A DNA stretch of 64,000 nt from Micromonospora globbae (GCF_003610785.1 NZ_RAQQ01000002.1:310001-374000), one strand, 5' to 3'; shown: positions 17,021 to 25,921, counted from the first letter of the stretch. The notes: a model not told the origin generated them from the letters alone. Translations and numbers: made by a program.

Positions 17021-19312
17021 ATGGGTGTGTCGCAACGGTTGAAGAGCAGGTTCCGGCGGTTCCTCCAGCGCCCGGGCACGACGGTGGACCTCGCGCCGCT
17101 GGAGAAGCTGCTGCCGGCGATCGCCGCGCGCGAGGACGACCTCGCGGCGCTGGACGACGCCGAACTCACCGAGGCCGCCGGCAAGGCCACCGGCTACGAG
17201 GAGATCTGCGCGATCGGCCGGGAGGCCGCCCGGCGCGGGCTCGACCAGCGCCCGTACGATGTCCAGCTGCTCGGCGCGATGGCGCTGCTGTCCGGCAAGG
17301 TCGCCGAGATGGCCACCGGCGAGGGCAAGACGCTCACCGCGACCATCGCCGCGTACGGGCACGTCCGGATGGGCAACGGGCCGGTGCACGTGCTCACCGT
17401 CAACGACTACCTGGCCCGCCGCGACGCCCAGTGGATGGAGCCGGTCTACACCCTGCTCGGCCTCACCGTGGGCTGGGTCAACGAGGCGTCCACCCCGCAG
17501 GAGCGCCGGGAGGCGTACGCCTGCGACGTCACCTACGTCTCGGTGAGCGAGGCGGGCTTCGACTACCTGCGCGACCAGCTCGTCACCGACATCGCCGACC
17601 GGGTCCAGCGGCCGCTGAGCACCGCCATCGTCGACGAGGCCGACTCGATCCTCATCGACGAGGCCCGGGTGCCGATGGTGCTCGCCGGCACGGTCCCCGG
17701 CGAGCAGGACCCGGTGCACACGGCCGCCGCCCTGGTGCGCGGCCTGCGCAAGGGCAGGCACTACACGGTGGCCGAGGACGGCCGCAGCGTGGCGTTCACC
17801 TCGGCCGGGCTCGCCGCCGTCGAGGCGAAGCTCGGCATCGACCTGTACGACGAGGAGAACGTCCAGCAGCTCTCGGCCGTGAACGTGGCGCTGCACGCGC
17901 ACGCCCTGCTGCACCGTGACGTGGACTACATCGTCCGCGACGGGTCGGTGGAGCTGATCGACGAGATGCGCGGCCGGGTCGCCCAGCGGCGGCGCTGGCC
18001 GGACGGGCTCCAGGCGGCCGTGGAGGCCAAGGAGGGCCTCGACGCGACGGCCGAGGGCGAGGTGCTCGGCACCATCGCCGTGCAGGCGTTCATCGGCCTC
18101 TACCCGAGGGTCTGCGGCATGACGGCGACCGCCGTCCTCGTCGGTGACCAGCTGCGCGAGTTCTTCGGCCTCGAGGTCGCCGTGATCCCGCCGAACACCC
18201 CGTGCATCCGGGAGGACGAGCCGGACCGCATCTACGCCACCCGGGCCGAGAAGGAGGAGGCGCTGATCGACGAGATCCGGCGCTGCCACGAGGTCGGCCG
18301 TCCGGTGCTGGTGGGCACGCTGGACGTCAAGGAGTCCGAGCAGCTCGCCGCCGGCCTGCACGCCGCCGGCGTGCCGTGCGCCGTGCTCAACGCCAAGAAC
18401 GACGACGAGGAGGCGGCGATCATCGCCGAGGCCGGCGCGTTCGGCGCGGTGACCGTCTCCACGCAGATGGCCGGCCGGGGCGTCGACATCCGGCTCGGCG
18501 GCAGCGACCAGGCCGACCGGGAGCGGGTGGCCGCCCTCGGCGGCCTCTACGTGATCGGCAGCGGCCGGCACGACAGCCGCCGGGTCGACGACCAGCTGCG
18601 CGGCCGGGCCGGCCGCCAGGGCGACCCGGGCGGCTCGGTGTTCTTCGTCAGCCTCGAGGACGACCTGGTGGTCCGCCACGCCGCCGACGTGGTGCCGCCG
18701 TCGCCGCGGATGCACGCCGACGGCCTGGTCACCGACGAGCAGGTCGACTACGCGGTGGAGCACGCCCAGCGGGTCGCCGAGGGCGTCGACCACGAGATCC
18801 ACCGCAACACGTGGCGCTACAGCGTGGTCATCGAGCAGCAGCGCAAGGCCCTCGCGGAGCGGCGGGAGCGGCTGCTCACCACCGACGTGGCGGCGCTGAT
18901 GCTGCTGGACAAGGTGCCGGAGAAGGCCGGCGAGATGGACGAGGACCTGCTCTGCCGGGTGGCGCGGTCGATCGCGCTCTACCACCTCGACCGGCTCTGG
19001 GCCGAGCACCTGGCCGAGCTGTCGGAGGTCCGCGAGGGCGTGCACCTGCGCGCGCTGGGCCGGCTGGACCCGCTGGACGAGTTCCACCGGGCCGCGGTCC
19101 CGGCGTTCAACGCGCTGATCCCGGAGATCGAGGCGCGCACCATCGCCACCTTCACCGAGACCGAATTCGATGAGGACTGGGAGCCGGACGAGGCCGCGCT
19201 GGTCCGCCCGAGCGCCACGTGGACGTACCTCGTGCACGACAACCCGTTCGGCTCGGAGCTCGACCGGCTGATCGCCTCGGTGGGCCGCCGGCTCACCGGC
19301 GCGTCCCGCTGA
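17021..19312 (+). CDS. secA2: accessory preprotein translocase ATPase SecA2
   Basis: This 763-residue SecA paralogue drives export of a subset of proteins through SecYEG. Walker A is MATGEGKT (about residues 96-103), the DEAD-type motif is VDEADSILIDEA (about 204), and helicase motif VI is HDSRRVDDQLRGRAGRQGD (about 515-533). It is shorter than housekeeping SecA (about 900) and lacks the C-terminal zinc tail, as expected for SecA2. There is no Shine-Dalgarno; TACCGT upstream suggests a leaderless transcript. It stands alone, with no secY2 or substrate gene beside it, as in mycobacteria. Identification is firm and substrates are unknown. Confidence 0.92.
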   Translation: MGVSQRLKSRFRRFLQRPGTTVDLAPLEKLLPAIAAREDDLAALDDAELTEAAGKATGYEEICAIGREAARRGLDQRPYDVQLLGAMALLSGKVAEMATGEGKTLTATIAAYGHVRMGNGPVHVLTVNDYLARRDAQWMEPVYTLLGLTVGWVNEASTPQERREAYACDVTYVSVSEAGFDYLRDQLVTDIADRVQRPLSTAIVDEADSILIDEARVPMVLAGTVPGEQDPVHTAAALVRGLRKGRHYTVAEDGRSVAFTSAGLAAVEAKLGIDLYDEENVQQLSAVNVALHAHALLHRDVDYIVRDGSVELIDEMRGRVAQRRRWPDGLQAAVEAKEGLDATAEGEVLGTIAVQAFIGLYPRVCGMTATAVLVGDQLREFFGLEVAVIPPNTPCIREDEPDRIYATRAEKEEALIDEIRRCHEVGRPVLVGTLDVKESEQLAAGLHAAGVPCAVLNAKNDDEEAAIIAEAGAFGAVTVSTQMAGRGVDIRLGGSDQADRERVAALGGLYVIGSGRHDSRRVDDQLRGRAGRQGDPGGSVFFVSLEDDLVVRHAADVVPPSPRMHADGLVTDEQVDYAVEHAQRVAEGVDHEIHRNTWRYSVVIEQQRKALAERRERLLTTDVAALMLLDKVPEKAGEMDEDLLCRVARSIALYHLDRLWAEHLAELSEVREGVHLRALGRLDPLDEFHRAAVPAFNALIPEIEARTIATFTETEFDEDWEPDEAALVRPSATWTYLVHDNPFGSELDRLIASVGRRLTGASR

Positions 19313-19368
19313 CGTCACCCGGGGCCCGCGCGGCGCAGGCCGGTGCCGGGCAGGCCCCGTTTTGGCCC

Positions 19369-19394
19369 GTTTCGACCCGTGTACGCGGGGGTAG
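19369..19394 (+). promoter_or_regulatory. SigB/SigF-type promoter of the leader ORF/GAF-ANTAR unit
   Basis: GTTT (19369-19372), 16 nt, GGGTAG (19389-19394). A second GTTT at 19360 is too far away to pair. The first ATG at 19430 is 36 nt downstream. Confidence 0.75.
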
Positions 19395-19429
19395 TAGGGC
19401 GGGTCCGAAGACTCGGGAGAGAACAGAGC

Positions 19430-19498
19430 ATGACACAGGTGATGGCACCGGCCGACCGCGCCGTGGCCGGCGGCGGAGCGGGGGCTGGGCGCCGGTGA
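19430..19498 (+). CDS. 22-codon leader ORF coupled to the GAF-ANTAR gene
   Basis: An ATG with GGGAGAGAACAGAGC before it opens a 22-codon frame (begins MTQVMAPADRAVAG, ends GRR). Its TGA overlaps the GTG of the next gene by 3 bases inside GTGA. The distance from the promoter to this ATG (about 36 nt) matches that of the other stress genes, so this is probably the first start codon on the mRNA. It may tune translation of the downstream gene, or it may be the true N-terminus of that protein if a frameshift or sequence error separates them. Confidence 0.5.
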   Translation: MTQVMAPADRAVAGGGAGAGRR

Positions 19499-20235
19499 AC
19501 CTCGACACCGACCAGCCGGCGGTCGCGACCGTCGGCGTCCTGGAGACCGCCGCGCTGTTGCGCGAGCTGACCGCCGGCCTGATCGCCGCGACCGATTTCG
19601 ACGAGGCGCTGGCCGCGCTGGTCCGGATCACCCGGGACGCCGTGGCCGGGGTGAGCTGGTGCGGTTTCACCGCCCTGCGCGCCGGGGAGCCGGCCGCTGC
19701 CGCCGCCTCCGATCCGCGCCTCGCCGGCCTGGACGACCTGCGGCACGGCCCGGACACGCCGGCCATGGACGCGATCCGCCGGCGGGAGATGGTGCTGTCG
19801 GAGAATCTGCGCCACGAGCGGCGCTGGCCGGACTGGACGCCCCGCGCCGTCGACCTCGGCGTCCGCGGGGTGATCTCCGCCCCGCTCGACGTCGACGACC
19901 ACGTGCTGGGCGCCGTCAACCTGTACGCGGGCGCCGCCGACGCGCTCACACCTCAGCACCAGCTCACGGCCATGCTGCTCGCCGAACACGCCGGCCTGCT
20001 GCTGGCGGCCGTCCGCGACCGCGCCCGCCAACTGGAGGCGGCCGGCGAGCGGGACGCCTCCCTGCTCGACGGCGGGGTCGTCGGCCAGGCCATCGGGGTG
20101 ATCATGACGCAGCGCGGCTGCCCGGCCGAGGAGGCGTTGGAGGTGCTCCGCACCGCCGCCTCGTCCCTCGACATCCCGCTGCGCGAGGTGGCCGAACGCC
20201 TGGTCCGCACCGTTTCCCGACCCCGGGACAACTGA
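19495..20235 (+). CDS. GAF and ANTAR domain regulator
   Basis: This 246-residue protein has a GAF sensory domain at about residues 20-170 (LTAGLIAATDFDEALAALV; GVISAPLDVDDHVLGAVNLY). The C-terminal ANTAR RNA-binding domain spans about 185-240, with the hallmark VVGQAIGVIMTQRGCPAEEA and AASSLDIPLREVAERLV. ANTAR proteins bind paired-hexaloop RNA and prevent termination. The GAF ligand is not predictable. The GTG start is set by the overlap with the 22-codon leader. Transcription comes from the exact stress promoter upstream, so a general-stress signal would raise an antitermination factor; its RNA targets lie elsewhere. Confidence 0.87.
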   Translation: MNLDTDQPAVATVGVLETAALLRELTAGLIAATDFDEALAALVRITRDAVAGVSWCGFTALRAGEPAAAAASDPRLAGLDDLRHGPDTPAMDAIRRREMVLSENLRHERRWPDWTPRAVDLGVRGVISAPLDVDDHVLGAVNLYAGAADALTPQHQLTAMLLAEHAGLLLAAVRDRARQLEAAGERDASLLDGGVVGQAIGVIMTQRGCPAEEALEVLRTAASSLDIPLREVAERLVRTVSRPRDN

Positions 20236-20254
20236 CGGCCGTCCCCTCCGCGTC

Positions 20255-20280
20255 GTTTCGGCCCGTTCGCACCCGGGTAG
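20255..20280 (+). promoter_or_regulatory. SigB/SigF-type promoter of the DUF2231 gene
   Basis: GTTT (20255-20258), 16 nt, GGGTAG (20275-20280), 41 nt before the ATG at 20321. Confidence 0.75.
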
Positions 20281-20320
20281 CACCCTGGGCTCAGGGGCGA
20301 GGCGACCAGAGGAGGGGACG

Positions 20321-20839
20321 ATGCAGAGCCGGCTGCGGGTGCAGGGGCACCCCATCCAACCGATGCTGGTGACGTTCCCGTACGGGCTCTTCGTCAGCGC
20401 CGGGATCTTCGACCTCACCGACGTGATCGGCGGGCCCGCGTTCCTCGGCGAGGTCGGCTACTGGACGGCGGTCGCCGCGCTCGTGAGCGCCGCGCTGACC
20501 GCCGTGGCCGGGATGGTCGACCTGTGGGACGTGCCGGGTGACCGCACCCGCGCGACGGCGATCGCCTTCAACCTCGTGAACCTGGCGACGGCCGGGCTCT
20601 TCCTGCTGGCCTGCCTCATCCGGGCCGACTCCCCGCAGCGGGGCGCCTCGGTCGCGCTGCTCGCCGTCGAGGTGCTGGCCCTCGCCGTGGGCGGGGTCGG
20701 CGTACGGCTCGGCGCGCGTCTGGTGCGCCGGTTCGACGCGGGCCGGGCCGCGGAGACCACGAGCCTCGACGCGCTCGACGGCGTGGCCGGCTCGACCGTC
20801 GAGATCGTCACCCCGACCCGGTCCCTGCGCGGCCGCTGA
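20321..20839 (+). CDS. DUF2231 membrane protein
   Basis: This 172-residue protein opens with the DUF2231 signature GHPIQPMLVTFPYGLFVSA. It has four hydrophobic helices (about residues 20-40, 50-70, 85-105 and 115-135) and a polar C-terminal tail. DUF2231 proteins are widespread inner-membrane proteins of unknown role, sometimes carrying haem-ligand-like histidines. GGAGGGG precedes the ATG. It is under an exact SigB/SigF-type promoter. The next gene follows on the same strand after 44 nt but probably has its own start signal. Confidence 0.88.
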   Translation: MQSRLRVQGHPIQPMLVTFPYGLFVSAGIFDLTDVIGGPAFLGEVGYWTAVAALVSAALTAVAGMVDLWDVPGDRTRATAIAFNLVNLATAGLFLLACLIRADSPQRGASVALLAVEVLALAVGGVGVRLGARLVRRFDAGRAAETTSLDALDGVAGSTVEIVTPTRSLRGR

Positions 20840-20883
20840 CAAACGGGTTGCCGCCGGCCGGCGCCGGCCGGCACCCTCGCCCG

Positions 20884-21660
20884 GTGGACACCGATCCGGA
20901 CTTCGCGCGACTGATCGAGGAGGGCGCCGCGGCGCCGGTCGAGGGCTGGGCGTTCGACTGGCTGGCCGGTCGCGCCACCGAGGAACGTCCCCCGTGGGGG
21001 TACGCCCGCATGGTCGCCGAGCGGATGGCGACCGCCGACGCGGCCCTGGACGTGGACACCGGCGGCGGCGAGGTGCTCGCCGAGGTGCCCCGGCCGCCGC
21101 GGCTGCTGGTGGCCACGGAGGGTTGGCCGCCGAACGTGCCGGTCGCCCGCCGGGCGCTGCGCCCGCTGGGCGCCACCGTCGTGGCCGTCACCCCGGACGC
21201 CCCGCTGCCGTTCCGCGACGCGAGCTTCGATCTCGTGGTGAGCCGGCACCCGGTCCGCACCGACTGGCCGGAGACGGCCCGGGTGCTCCGCCCCGGCGGC
21301 ACGTTCCTGTCCCAGCAGATCGGTCCCGGCACCGTGCGGGAGCTGAGCGAGGCCATCCTCGGACCGCTGCCTCCGCCCGCGCAGCGGCATCCCCGGCAGG
21401 CGGTGGCGGCGGCCCGGGCGGCCGGACTCACCGTGGTGGACCTGCGGGAGGCGACGCTGCGGACGGTCTTCAACGACATCGCGGCGGTGGTCTGGTTCCT
21501 GCGCAAGGTCGTCTGGACCGTGCCCGGCTTCACGGTCGACCGGTACCGCCCCCAGCTGTACGCCCTGCACCGCCGCATCCTGGCCGAGGGCCCGTTCGTG
21601 GCCCACGCCCGCCGGTTCCTCGTCGAGGCCCACCGCCCCACCCGCTCCGGCCGATCATGA
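20884..21660 (+). CDS. class I SAM-dependent methyltransferase-like protein
   Basis: This 258-residue protein has the Rossmann-like methyltransferase order. The SAM loop is degenerate (ALDVDTGGGEVLAEV, about residues 46-60), an acidic turn follows (VVAVTPDAPLPFRDASFDLV, about 100-119), then the motif VLRPGGTFLSQQ (about 136-147). Members of this actinobacterial group are annotated as methyltransferases, but the substrate is not known. The GTG at 20884 is used because upstream codons are not domain-like; there is no clear Shine-Dalgarno, and a TTG at 20848 is the alternative. It converges with the DUF3500 gene over a weak 6-bp hairpin (21665-21684). Confidence 0.75.
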   Translation: MDTDPDFARLIEEGAAAPVEGWAFDWLAGRATEERPPWGYARMVAERMATADAALDVDTGGGEVLAEVPRPPRLLVATEGWPPNVPVARRALRPLGATVVAVTPDAPLPFRDASFDLVVSRHPVRTDWPETARVLRPGGTFLSQQIGPGTVRELSEAILGPLPPPAQRHPRQAVAAARAAGLTVVDLREATLRTVFNDIAAVVWFLRKVVWTVPGFTVDRYRPQLYALHRRILAEGPFVAHARRFLVEAHRPTRSGRS

Positions 21661-21690
21661 GGTTGGCGGGGCCGGGCGCCCGCCGAGTGG

Positions 21691-22644
21691 TCAGCGGGGT
21701 GCGGCGGCGGTGTGGTGGGCGGCGAGGACGTCCTGGCCGAAGTCGCTCTCGGGGCGGCGCAGCACGGTGTGCGCGTGGTTGCCGTCGTCGGTGGTGTTGT
21801 CGTACTCGATCAGCAGGTCGTCACCCTGCACCCGGTAGTAGTGCCGCTGGCCCGGCTGGACCGGGCCGGCCCAGGCGACGTGCAGCTCGCGGCCGTCCAG
21901 CCGGCGCGCCTCGCGGGTCGCGAGCTCCGGCGGGAGCCGGTCCAGGTAGACGGCGACGAGCTGGTCGAGCAGCGCCCGGGCGGTCGGGCCGAGCCGGTCG
22001 GCCGGGACGCCGAGCGGCTCCACCGGCCCGCGCACCCGGGGGCGGGTGGCGCTCACGATGTCCCCGGGCGCCTCATCGGCGATGATCGCCCGGGCCCGGG
22101 CGGCCGGGCCCATCGAGTCGAGCAGCGCGCGGGCCAGGTCCTCCTCGACGCCGAGCGGCCGGGAGACCGGGTGCCCGGCGTGCCGGACCGTGGCCGGGTT
22201 CGCGCCGAAGAAGATCGGGGCGGGGGAGACCTGGTCGTCCACCACCGTCATGCTGACCGACAGGTGGTGGCCCTCCAGCCGCCAGGCCCAGCGGTCGTCC
22301 CGCACGGGGTCGCCGAAGACGGCCACCCAGTAGTCGCCGCTGTGCCGGCCGCCCCGCCACCCCTCGGCGCGGTCCAGCACCTCCTCCAGCGCGACGATCG
22401 CCATGGCCTGCGCGTACGCGGCGGGGCTCAGCGCGGTGGCCAGCAGCCGGTGCGCGGCCTTGCGGGCGGGGCGGCCCAGGTCGTCCAGGCAGACGCCGGG
22501 CCGGGGACGCGGCCGGTACCCCAGCCACTGCCGGGCGTCGGTGTCGTCGAAGCGGTACACCGCACGGGCCCGCGCCGGCTCGTCGAGCGCCGCCAGGAGG
22601 TCGCCGGCGGCGGCGCGCATCTGTTCGGGCAGCGGGTCGTCCAC
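21691..22644 (-). CDS. DUF3500 family protein
   Basis: This 317-residue protein shows the DUF3500 core: YRFDDTDARQWLGYRPRPR near residue 30, GWRGGRHSGDYWVAVFGDP near 95, WAWRLEGHHLSVSMTVVDD near 118, and the C-terminal HYYRVQGDDLLIEYDNTTDDGNHAHT. The His/Asp-rich conserved patches look like a metal or active site, but no reaction is established for the family. There is no signal peptide. The GTG start has TATACA 6 nt upstream, which would give a leaderless mRNA. The gene stands alone. Confidence 0.85.
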   Translation of the reverse strand: MDDPLPEQMRAAAGDLLAALDEPARARAVYRFDDTDARQWLGYRPRPRPGVCLDDLGRPARKAAHRLLATALSPAAYAQAMAIVALEEVLDRAEGWRGGRHSGDYWVAVFGDPVRDDRWAWRLEGHHLSVSMTVVDDQVSPAPIFFGANPATVRHAGHPVSRPLGVEEDLARALLDSMGPAARARAIIADEAPGDIVSATRPRVRGPVEPLGVPADRLGPTARALLDQLVAVYLDRLPPELATREARRLDGRELHVAWAGPVQPGQRHYYRVQGDDLLIEYDNTTDDGNHAHTVLRRPESDFGQDVLAAHHTAAAPR

Positions 22645-22780
22645 CGCCTCTGTATACCGGGCCGGACCGCGGCCCGCCCGCGATGTCGGCGGGAAGGCCG
22701 CGACCCCGCCGGGGCGCGGTGACCGCGGGGCGGCGGGAAGCGGGCGCCCTGGTACGGTCTGGCGCGCGTGGGGGAGGGCG

Positions 22781-23158
22781 ATGGACGACGCGATCTACGT
22801 GGGTAACGCGGGTGTCGACGGCGCGACCAACGGTGGATGGCTGCTGGGGCACTTCATGCCGCCGGGCGAGGTCCGGCACAGCACCGACGTCGAGATCAAG
22901 TGGGGTGTGCACCCGCCGGGGGAGACCCGGGCACGGTGGGCGACCGGGGAGCGGCGTACGGCGTTGCTGGTGCTGGTGAGCGGGCGGTTCCGGGTGGAGT
23001 TGCCGGACCGCACGGTGGTGCTCGGCGCCCCCGGCGACTACGTGGTGTGGGGCCCCGGGGTCGACCACTCCTGGTACGCCGAGCGGGAGTCGGTGGTCCT
23101 CACGGTCCGCTGGCCGTCGGTGCCGGGCTACCGGGTGGAGCCGCCCGTCATCCGGTGA
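22781..23158 (+). CDS. small cupin-fold protein
   Basis: This 125-residue single-domain protein has a cupin-like beta pattern: EIKWGVHPPGETRARWA, TALLVLVSGRFRVELPD, then GDYVVWGPGVDHSWYAE. One clear metal-type histidine (DHSW) and an earlier HPPGE are visible, so a bound metal is possible but incomplete. Relatives in actinobacteria are conserved in length; some are annotated as signal peptidase, which the sequence does not support. GGGGGAGGG precedes the ATG. There is no operon partner; the next gene begins 170 nt later behind its own promoter. Confidence 0.7.
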   Translation: MDDAIYVGNAGVDGATNGGWLLGHFMPPGEVRHSTDVEIKWGVHPPGETRARWATGERRTALLVLVSGRFRVELPDRTVVLGAPGDYVVWGPGVDHSWYAERESVVLTVRWPSVPGYRVEPPVIR

Positions 23159-23270
23159 GCCGGCCGCGCCGCGGAAGGGTCCGCGCGCGCGTGAGCGGTG
23201 GCCGGGGTCCGCGAGCGGGAACGCCCGCCCGAGCCCGACGACCCGGAATCCCAGCATCCGATATCCCCAC

Positions 23271-23298
23271 TAAACCGATAGGGTTTATGGGCTATGGT
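23271..23298 (+). promoter_or_regulatory. candidate operator and promoter of the cysteine dioxygenase operon
   Basis: A perfect inverted repeat TAAACC-GATAG-GGTTTA (23271-23287) sits just before a -10-like TATGGT (23293-23298), 33 nt from the ATG. It stands out as AT-rich in this GC-rich DNA. Its place over the -35/spacer region suggests a repressor site responding to a sulfur signal. The regulator is unknown. Confidence 0.55.
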
Positions 23299-23330
23299 GG
23301 ACGGTGTCGCCGACCCGTGAGGACAGCCCG

Positions 23331-23783
23331 ATGACCCACCGCACCACCGATCTGCTCGCCGTGGCCGCCCGGTGGGCGGCGGACCCGGGCGGGTGGCCGG
23401 AGCCGCTGCGCTTCGATCCCGTCACCCGCTGGTACGCGCGACTCGCCGCCGACGCCGACCACGAGGTGTGGGCGCTCAGCTGGCTGCCGGGGCAGGGCAC
23501 GGACCTGCACGACCACGGTGGCTCGGCGGGGGCGTTCCTCGTCGTCGCCGGAGTCCTCACCGAGGAGACGGTCAGCGGCGGCCGGCTGCGCCCCCACCGG
23601 CTGCCCGCCGGCGCCGGCCGGCGCTTCGGCGCCCGCCACGTGCACCTCGTCGCCAACCGGGGCGACGCCCCGGCGGTCAGCGTGCACGTCTACCGTCCGG
23701 CGCTGCGCTGGATGACCCGCTACGACCTCACCGGCGGCCGGCTGCGGGTCGCCGAGGTGGCCGAGGCCGGGGTGGCGTGGTGA
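23331..23783 (+). CDS. cysteine dioxygenase-type thiol dioxygenase (cupin)
   Basis: This 150-residue cupin protein is of the cysteine dioxygenase family, which oxidises L-cysteine or a related thiol to the sulfinate using Fe(II) and O2. The iron ligands are seen in [13 protein letters not shown] (two His, about residues 54-56) and in [11 protein letters not shown] (third His, about 105). The length is short, as usual for bacterial members. ATG 23331 follows GAGGAC at 7 nt. It is first in an operon with the rhodanese-like gene 74 nt downstream, so the pair handles sulfur oxidation or persulfide. A palindromic operator candidate lies upstream. Confidence 0.85.
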   Translation: MTHRTTDLLAVAARWAADPGGWPEPLRFDPVTRWYARLAADADHEVWALSWLPGQGTDLHDHGGSAGAFLVVAGVLTEETVSGGRLRPHRLPAGAGRRFGARHVHLVANRGDAPAVSVHVYRPALRWMTRYDLTGGRLRVAEVAEAGVAW

Positions 23784-23857
23784 CGACCGCGCCGCGCCGT
23801 CCGCTCCCGCCCACCCGGCCCGGCCGGTCCCGCTGTCGACACCGGAAGGACACGACC

Positions 23858-24343
23858 ATGAGCCAGCTCCAGGCCACCGGTGCGCCGGCCTCGCCGCCGC
23901 CCGGCTCCCGCGGCATCGACGAGATCCTGGCCGCCGCCCGGGCCCGGCTCGACCGACTCGACCCCGAACGGGCGCACGTCGCCTGCCGGACGGGGGCGCT
24001 GCTGGTCGACATCCGCCCGGCCGCCCAGCGGGCCGCGCACGGCACCGTCCCGGGGGCGCTCGCCGTCGAACGCAACGTCCTCGAGTGGCGCTTCGACCCC
24101 CGCTGTCCCGCCCGGCTGCCCCAGGCGGTCGGCTACGACCTTCCCGTCGTGGTCATCTGCCAGGAGGGCTACACCTCCTCGCTGGCCGCCGCCGCCCTGA
24201 AGGACCTCGGGCTGTGGCGGGCCACCGACGTAGTCGGCGGATTCGCCGCCTGGCGGATCGCCGGCCTGCCGGTACTCGGCCCGACCCCGCTGCCGCCGTC
24301 CCCGTTCCCGCCCCCGGTCACCGCCGCCCGGGCACGTCGCTGA
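23858..24343 (+). CDS. rhodanese-like sulfurtransferase
   Basis: This 161-residue protein has a single rhodanese domain (about residues 35-145). It opens with [20 protein letters not shown], and the catalytic cysteine lies in [14 protein letters not shown] at about residue 100. The C-terminal WR..GLPVL is typical. It transfers sulfane sulfur between thiols. It follows cysteine dioxygenase, a pairing known from bacterial sulfur-oxidation operons. The start has GGAAGGA in front. The extreme C-terminus is Pro-rich and probably disordered. Confidence 0.87.
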   Translation: MSQLQATGAPASPPPGSRGIDEILAAARARLDRLDPERAHVACRTGALLVDIRPAAQRAAHGTVPGALAVERNVLEWRFDPRCPARLPQAVGYDLPVVVICQEGYTSSLAAAALKDLGLWRATDVVGGFAAWRIAGLPVLGPTPLPPSPFPPPVTAARARR

Positions 24344-24393
24344 CCGCCGCGCTCCACCGGGCGCGGCGGGCGTACGCCGCAACAGGAGGCACC

Positions 24394-24987
24394 ATGTCCG
24401 TCGTCGCCGTCCCGCCCCGACCCCGCCCGCCGGCCCGCGCCGACCGCCCCGGGCCGCGCCGCGCCACCGCGACCCTCACCCTCACCGTCGACCTCCCGCC
24501 GGGCCCGCTCACGCCTCGGCTGGCCCGGCTGCTCGACCTGATCGGTGAACTCGCCGAGTCCGGCGAGGGCAGGCTGCGCGCCGCCGGCGCCGCGCCGGCC
24601 GTACCCGGCCCGCCGTCGCCCGTACCGGCGCCGGGCCCCGCGGCGTCCGGCCCGCTCCCACCCGGCCCGGCCGCCGCCGGACCCGAGGAGGTCCGCATCC
24701 TGGCCGGCCCGCGGGTGGTGCGCCACGGCGGGCGTACGGTGACGCTGACCCGCATCGAGTACGACCTGCTGCTCTTCCTGGCCGAACGCCCCCGTCGGGT
24801 CTTCACGCGGCGGCAACTGCTCAGCAGCGTCTGGGGATACGACCACGCCGTGGCCCGCACGGTCGACGTGCACGTCCGCCGGCTGCGGGCCAAGTTCGGC
24901 CCCGGCGCCCCGCTCGTGACCACCGTGCACGGCGTCGGCTACCGGCTCGCCGACGACGCGCGGATCACCGTGGAGCGGGACGGGTGA
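24394..24987 (+). CDS. orphan winged-helix (OmpR/PhoB-type) regulator, first of a pair
   Basis: This 197-residue protein has a C-terminal OmpR/PhoB winged helix (about residues 105-190: [51 protein letters not shown]). There is no receiver domain. Instead the N-terminus carries a short conserved region ([20 protein letters not shown], then [11 protein letters not shown]) and a Pro/Ala linker. The next gene has the same layout, so the two are tandem paralogues. GGAGG precedes the ATG, and it follows the rhodanese gene by 50 nt on the same strand. How it is switched without a phosphorylation site is unknown. Confidence 0.82.
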   Translation: MSVVAVPPRPRPPARADRPGPRRATATLTLTVDLPPGPLTPRLARLLDLIGELAESGEGRLRAAGAAPAVPGPPSPVPAPGPAASGPLPPGPAAAGPEEVRILAGPRVVRHGGRTVTLTRIEYDLLLFLAERPRRVFTRRQLLSSVWGYDHAVARTVDVHVRRLRAKFGPGAPLVTTVHGVGYRLADDARITVERDG

Positions 24988-25286
24988 CGGCCCCGGATCC
25001 ACATGGGAGCGCGCCCGGTCGAGGTGAACGATCCTCACCGGACGCGGCCCGCGCCGGGCGGCGTGGAATGTGAACCGGGCGGGGACCCCCCGTATCGGGT
25101 CATCTCGGCGGCTCTGCTGTAATCATCAGGCCTCGTACGCAGAGCGAGCATTCGGCTCCGATGTGTTCGTCAATTGTCACATTCATGCAACGCAGCCGCC
25201 TCTTGACCCTCGCACGGGTGCCGGGAAGCATCGATGAAGCGGCGTCCCGGGCCGTGGGGATATACCCGGACCAGCCAAGGAGGACC

Positions 25287-25892
25287 ATGTCGGTCAGCCC
25301 CGCCTCGTCGCGCGCCGGATGGCATACGTCCCAACCCGCGGTTCCCGGTCGGCCCCCCGGCGGCCAGCGCCGCCCGGCGAGCACGCCCGCACCGGTGCTC
25401 ACCGTCACGCTCTCCATCCCGCTGGCGTGCGAGGAGTCGCTGACGCCGCCCGCGCGCCGGTTGCTGGAGGCCGCCCGGGAGCTGATCGAACGCGGCGAGG
25501 GCACCGTGACCGGGGTCCCCGCGACCGTCGAGCGTCGGGTCGACGTGCCGGCGAACCGGGCCGCCTCCCGATCGGTCGCCCCCACGATCCCCACCCTGCA
25601 CATCCTCGCCTCGTCCCGCTCGGTGCTGCGCGACGGCGAGCCGCTGCCGCTGACCCGCCTCGAGTTCGACCTGCTGCTGCACCTGGTCGCCCACCCCCGC
25701 CGGGTCTTCACCCGGCTGCAACTGCTCAACGCCGTCTGGGGCTACGAGCACGCCGGCGTACGCACCGTCGACGTGCACGTACGCCGTCTGCGCGGCAAGG
25801 TCGGCGTGGACGTGCCGCTGGTCACGACGGTGTACGGGGTGGGCTACCGCCTCGCCGACGACGCGCGGGTCACCGTCGACCGCAACGGCTGA
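25287..25892 (+). CDS. orphan winged-helix (OmpR/PhoB-type) regulator, second of a pair
   Basis: This 201-residue paralogue of the preceding gene has an N-terminal region ([30 protein letters not shown]) and a C-terminal winged helix ([51 protein letters not shown]). AAGGAGG stands before ATG 25287; open sequence upstream in frame is ignored. The 299-nt gap before it is less GC-rich than its surroundings and holds a possible sigma-70 promoter (TTGACC near 25203, AAGCAT 17 nt later). It is probably expressed separately from the first copy. The recognition helices differ slightly ([17 protein letters not shown]). Confidence 0.82.
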   Translation: MSVSPASSRAGWHTSQPAVPGRPPGGQRRPASTPAPVLTVTLSIPLACEESLTPPARRLLEAARELIERGEGTVTGVPATVERRVDVPANRAASRSVAPTIPTLHILASSRSVLRDGEPLPLTRLEFDLLLHLVAHPRRVFTRLQLLNAVWGYEHAGVRTVDVHVRRLRGKVGVDVPLVTTVYGVGYRLADDARVTVDRNG

Positions 25893-25921
25893 CCCCGCCG
25901 CCGGCCCGGCAGGATGGTCGG

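Noticed and set aside
16661..19318. An 885-codon open frame antisense to secA2
   Set aside because: No recognisable domain; secA2 motifs define the real strand.
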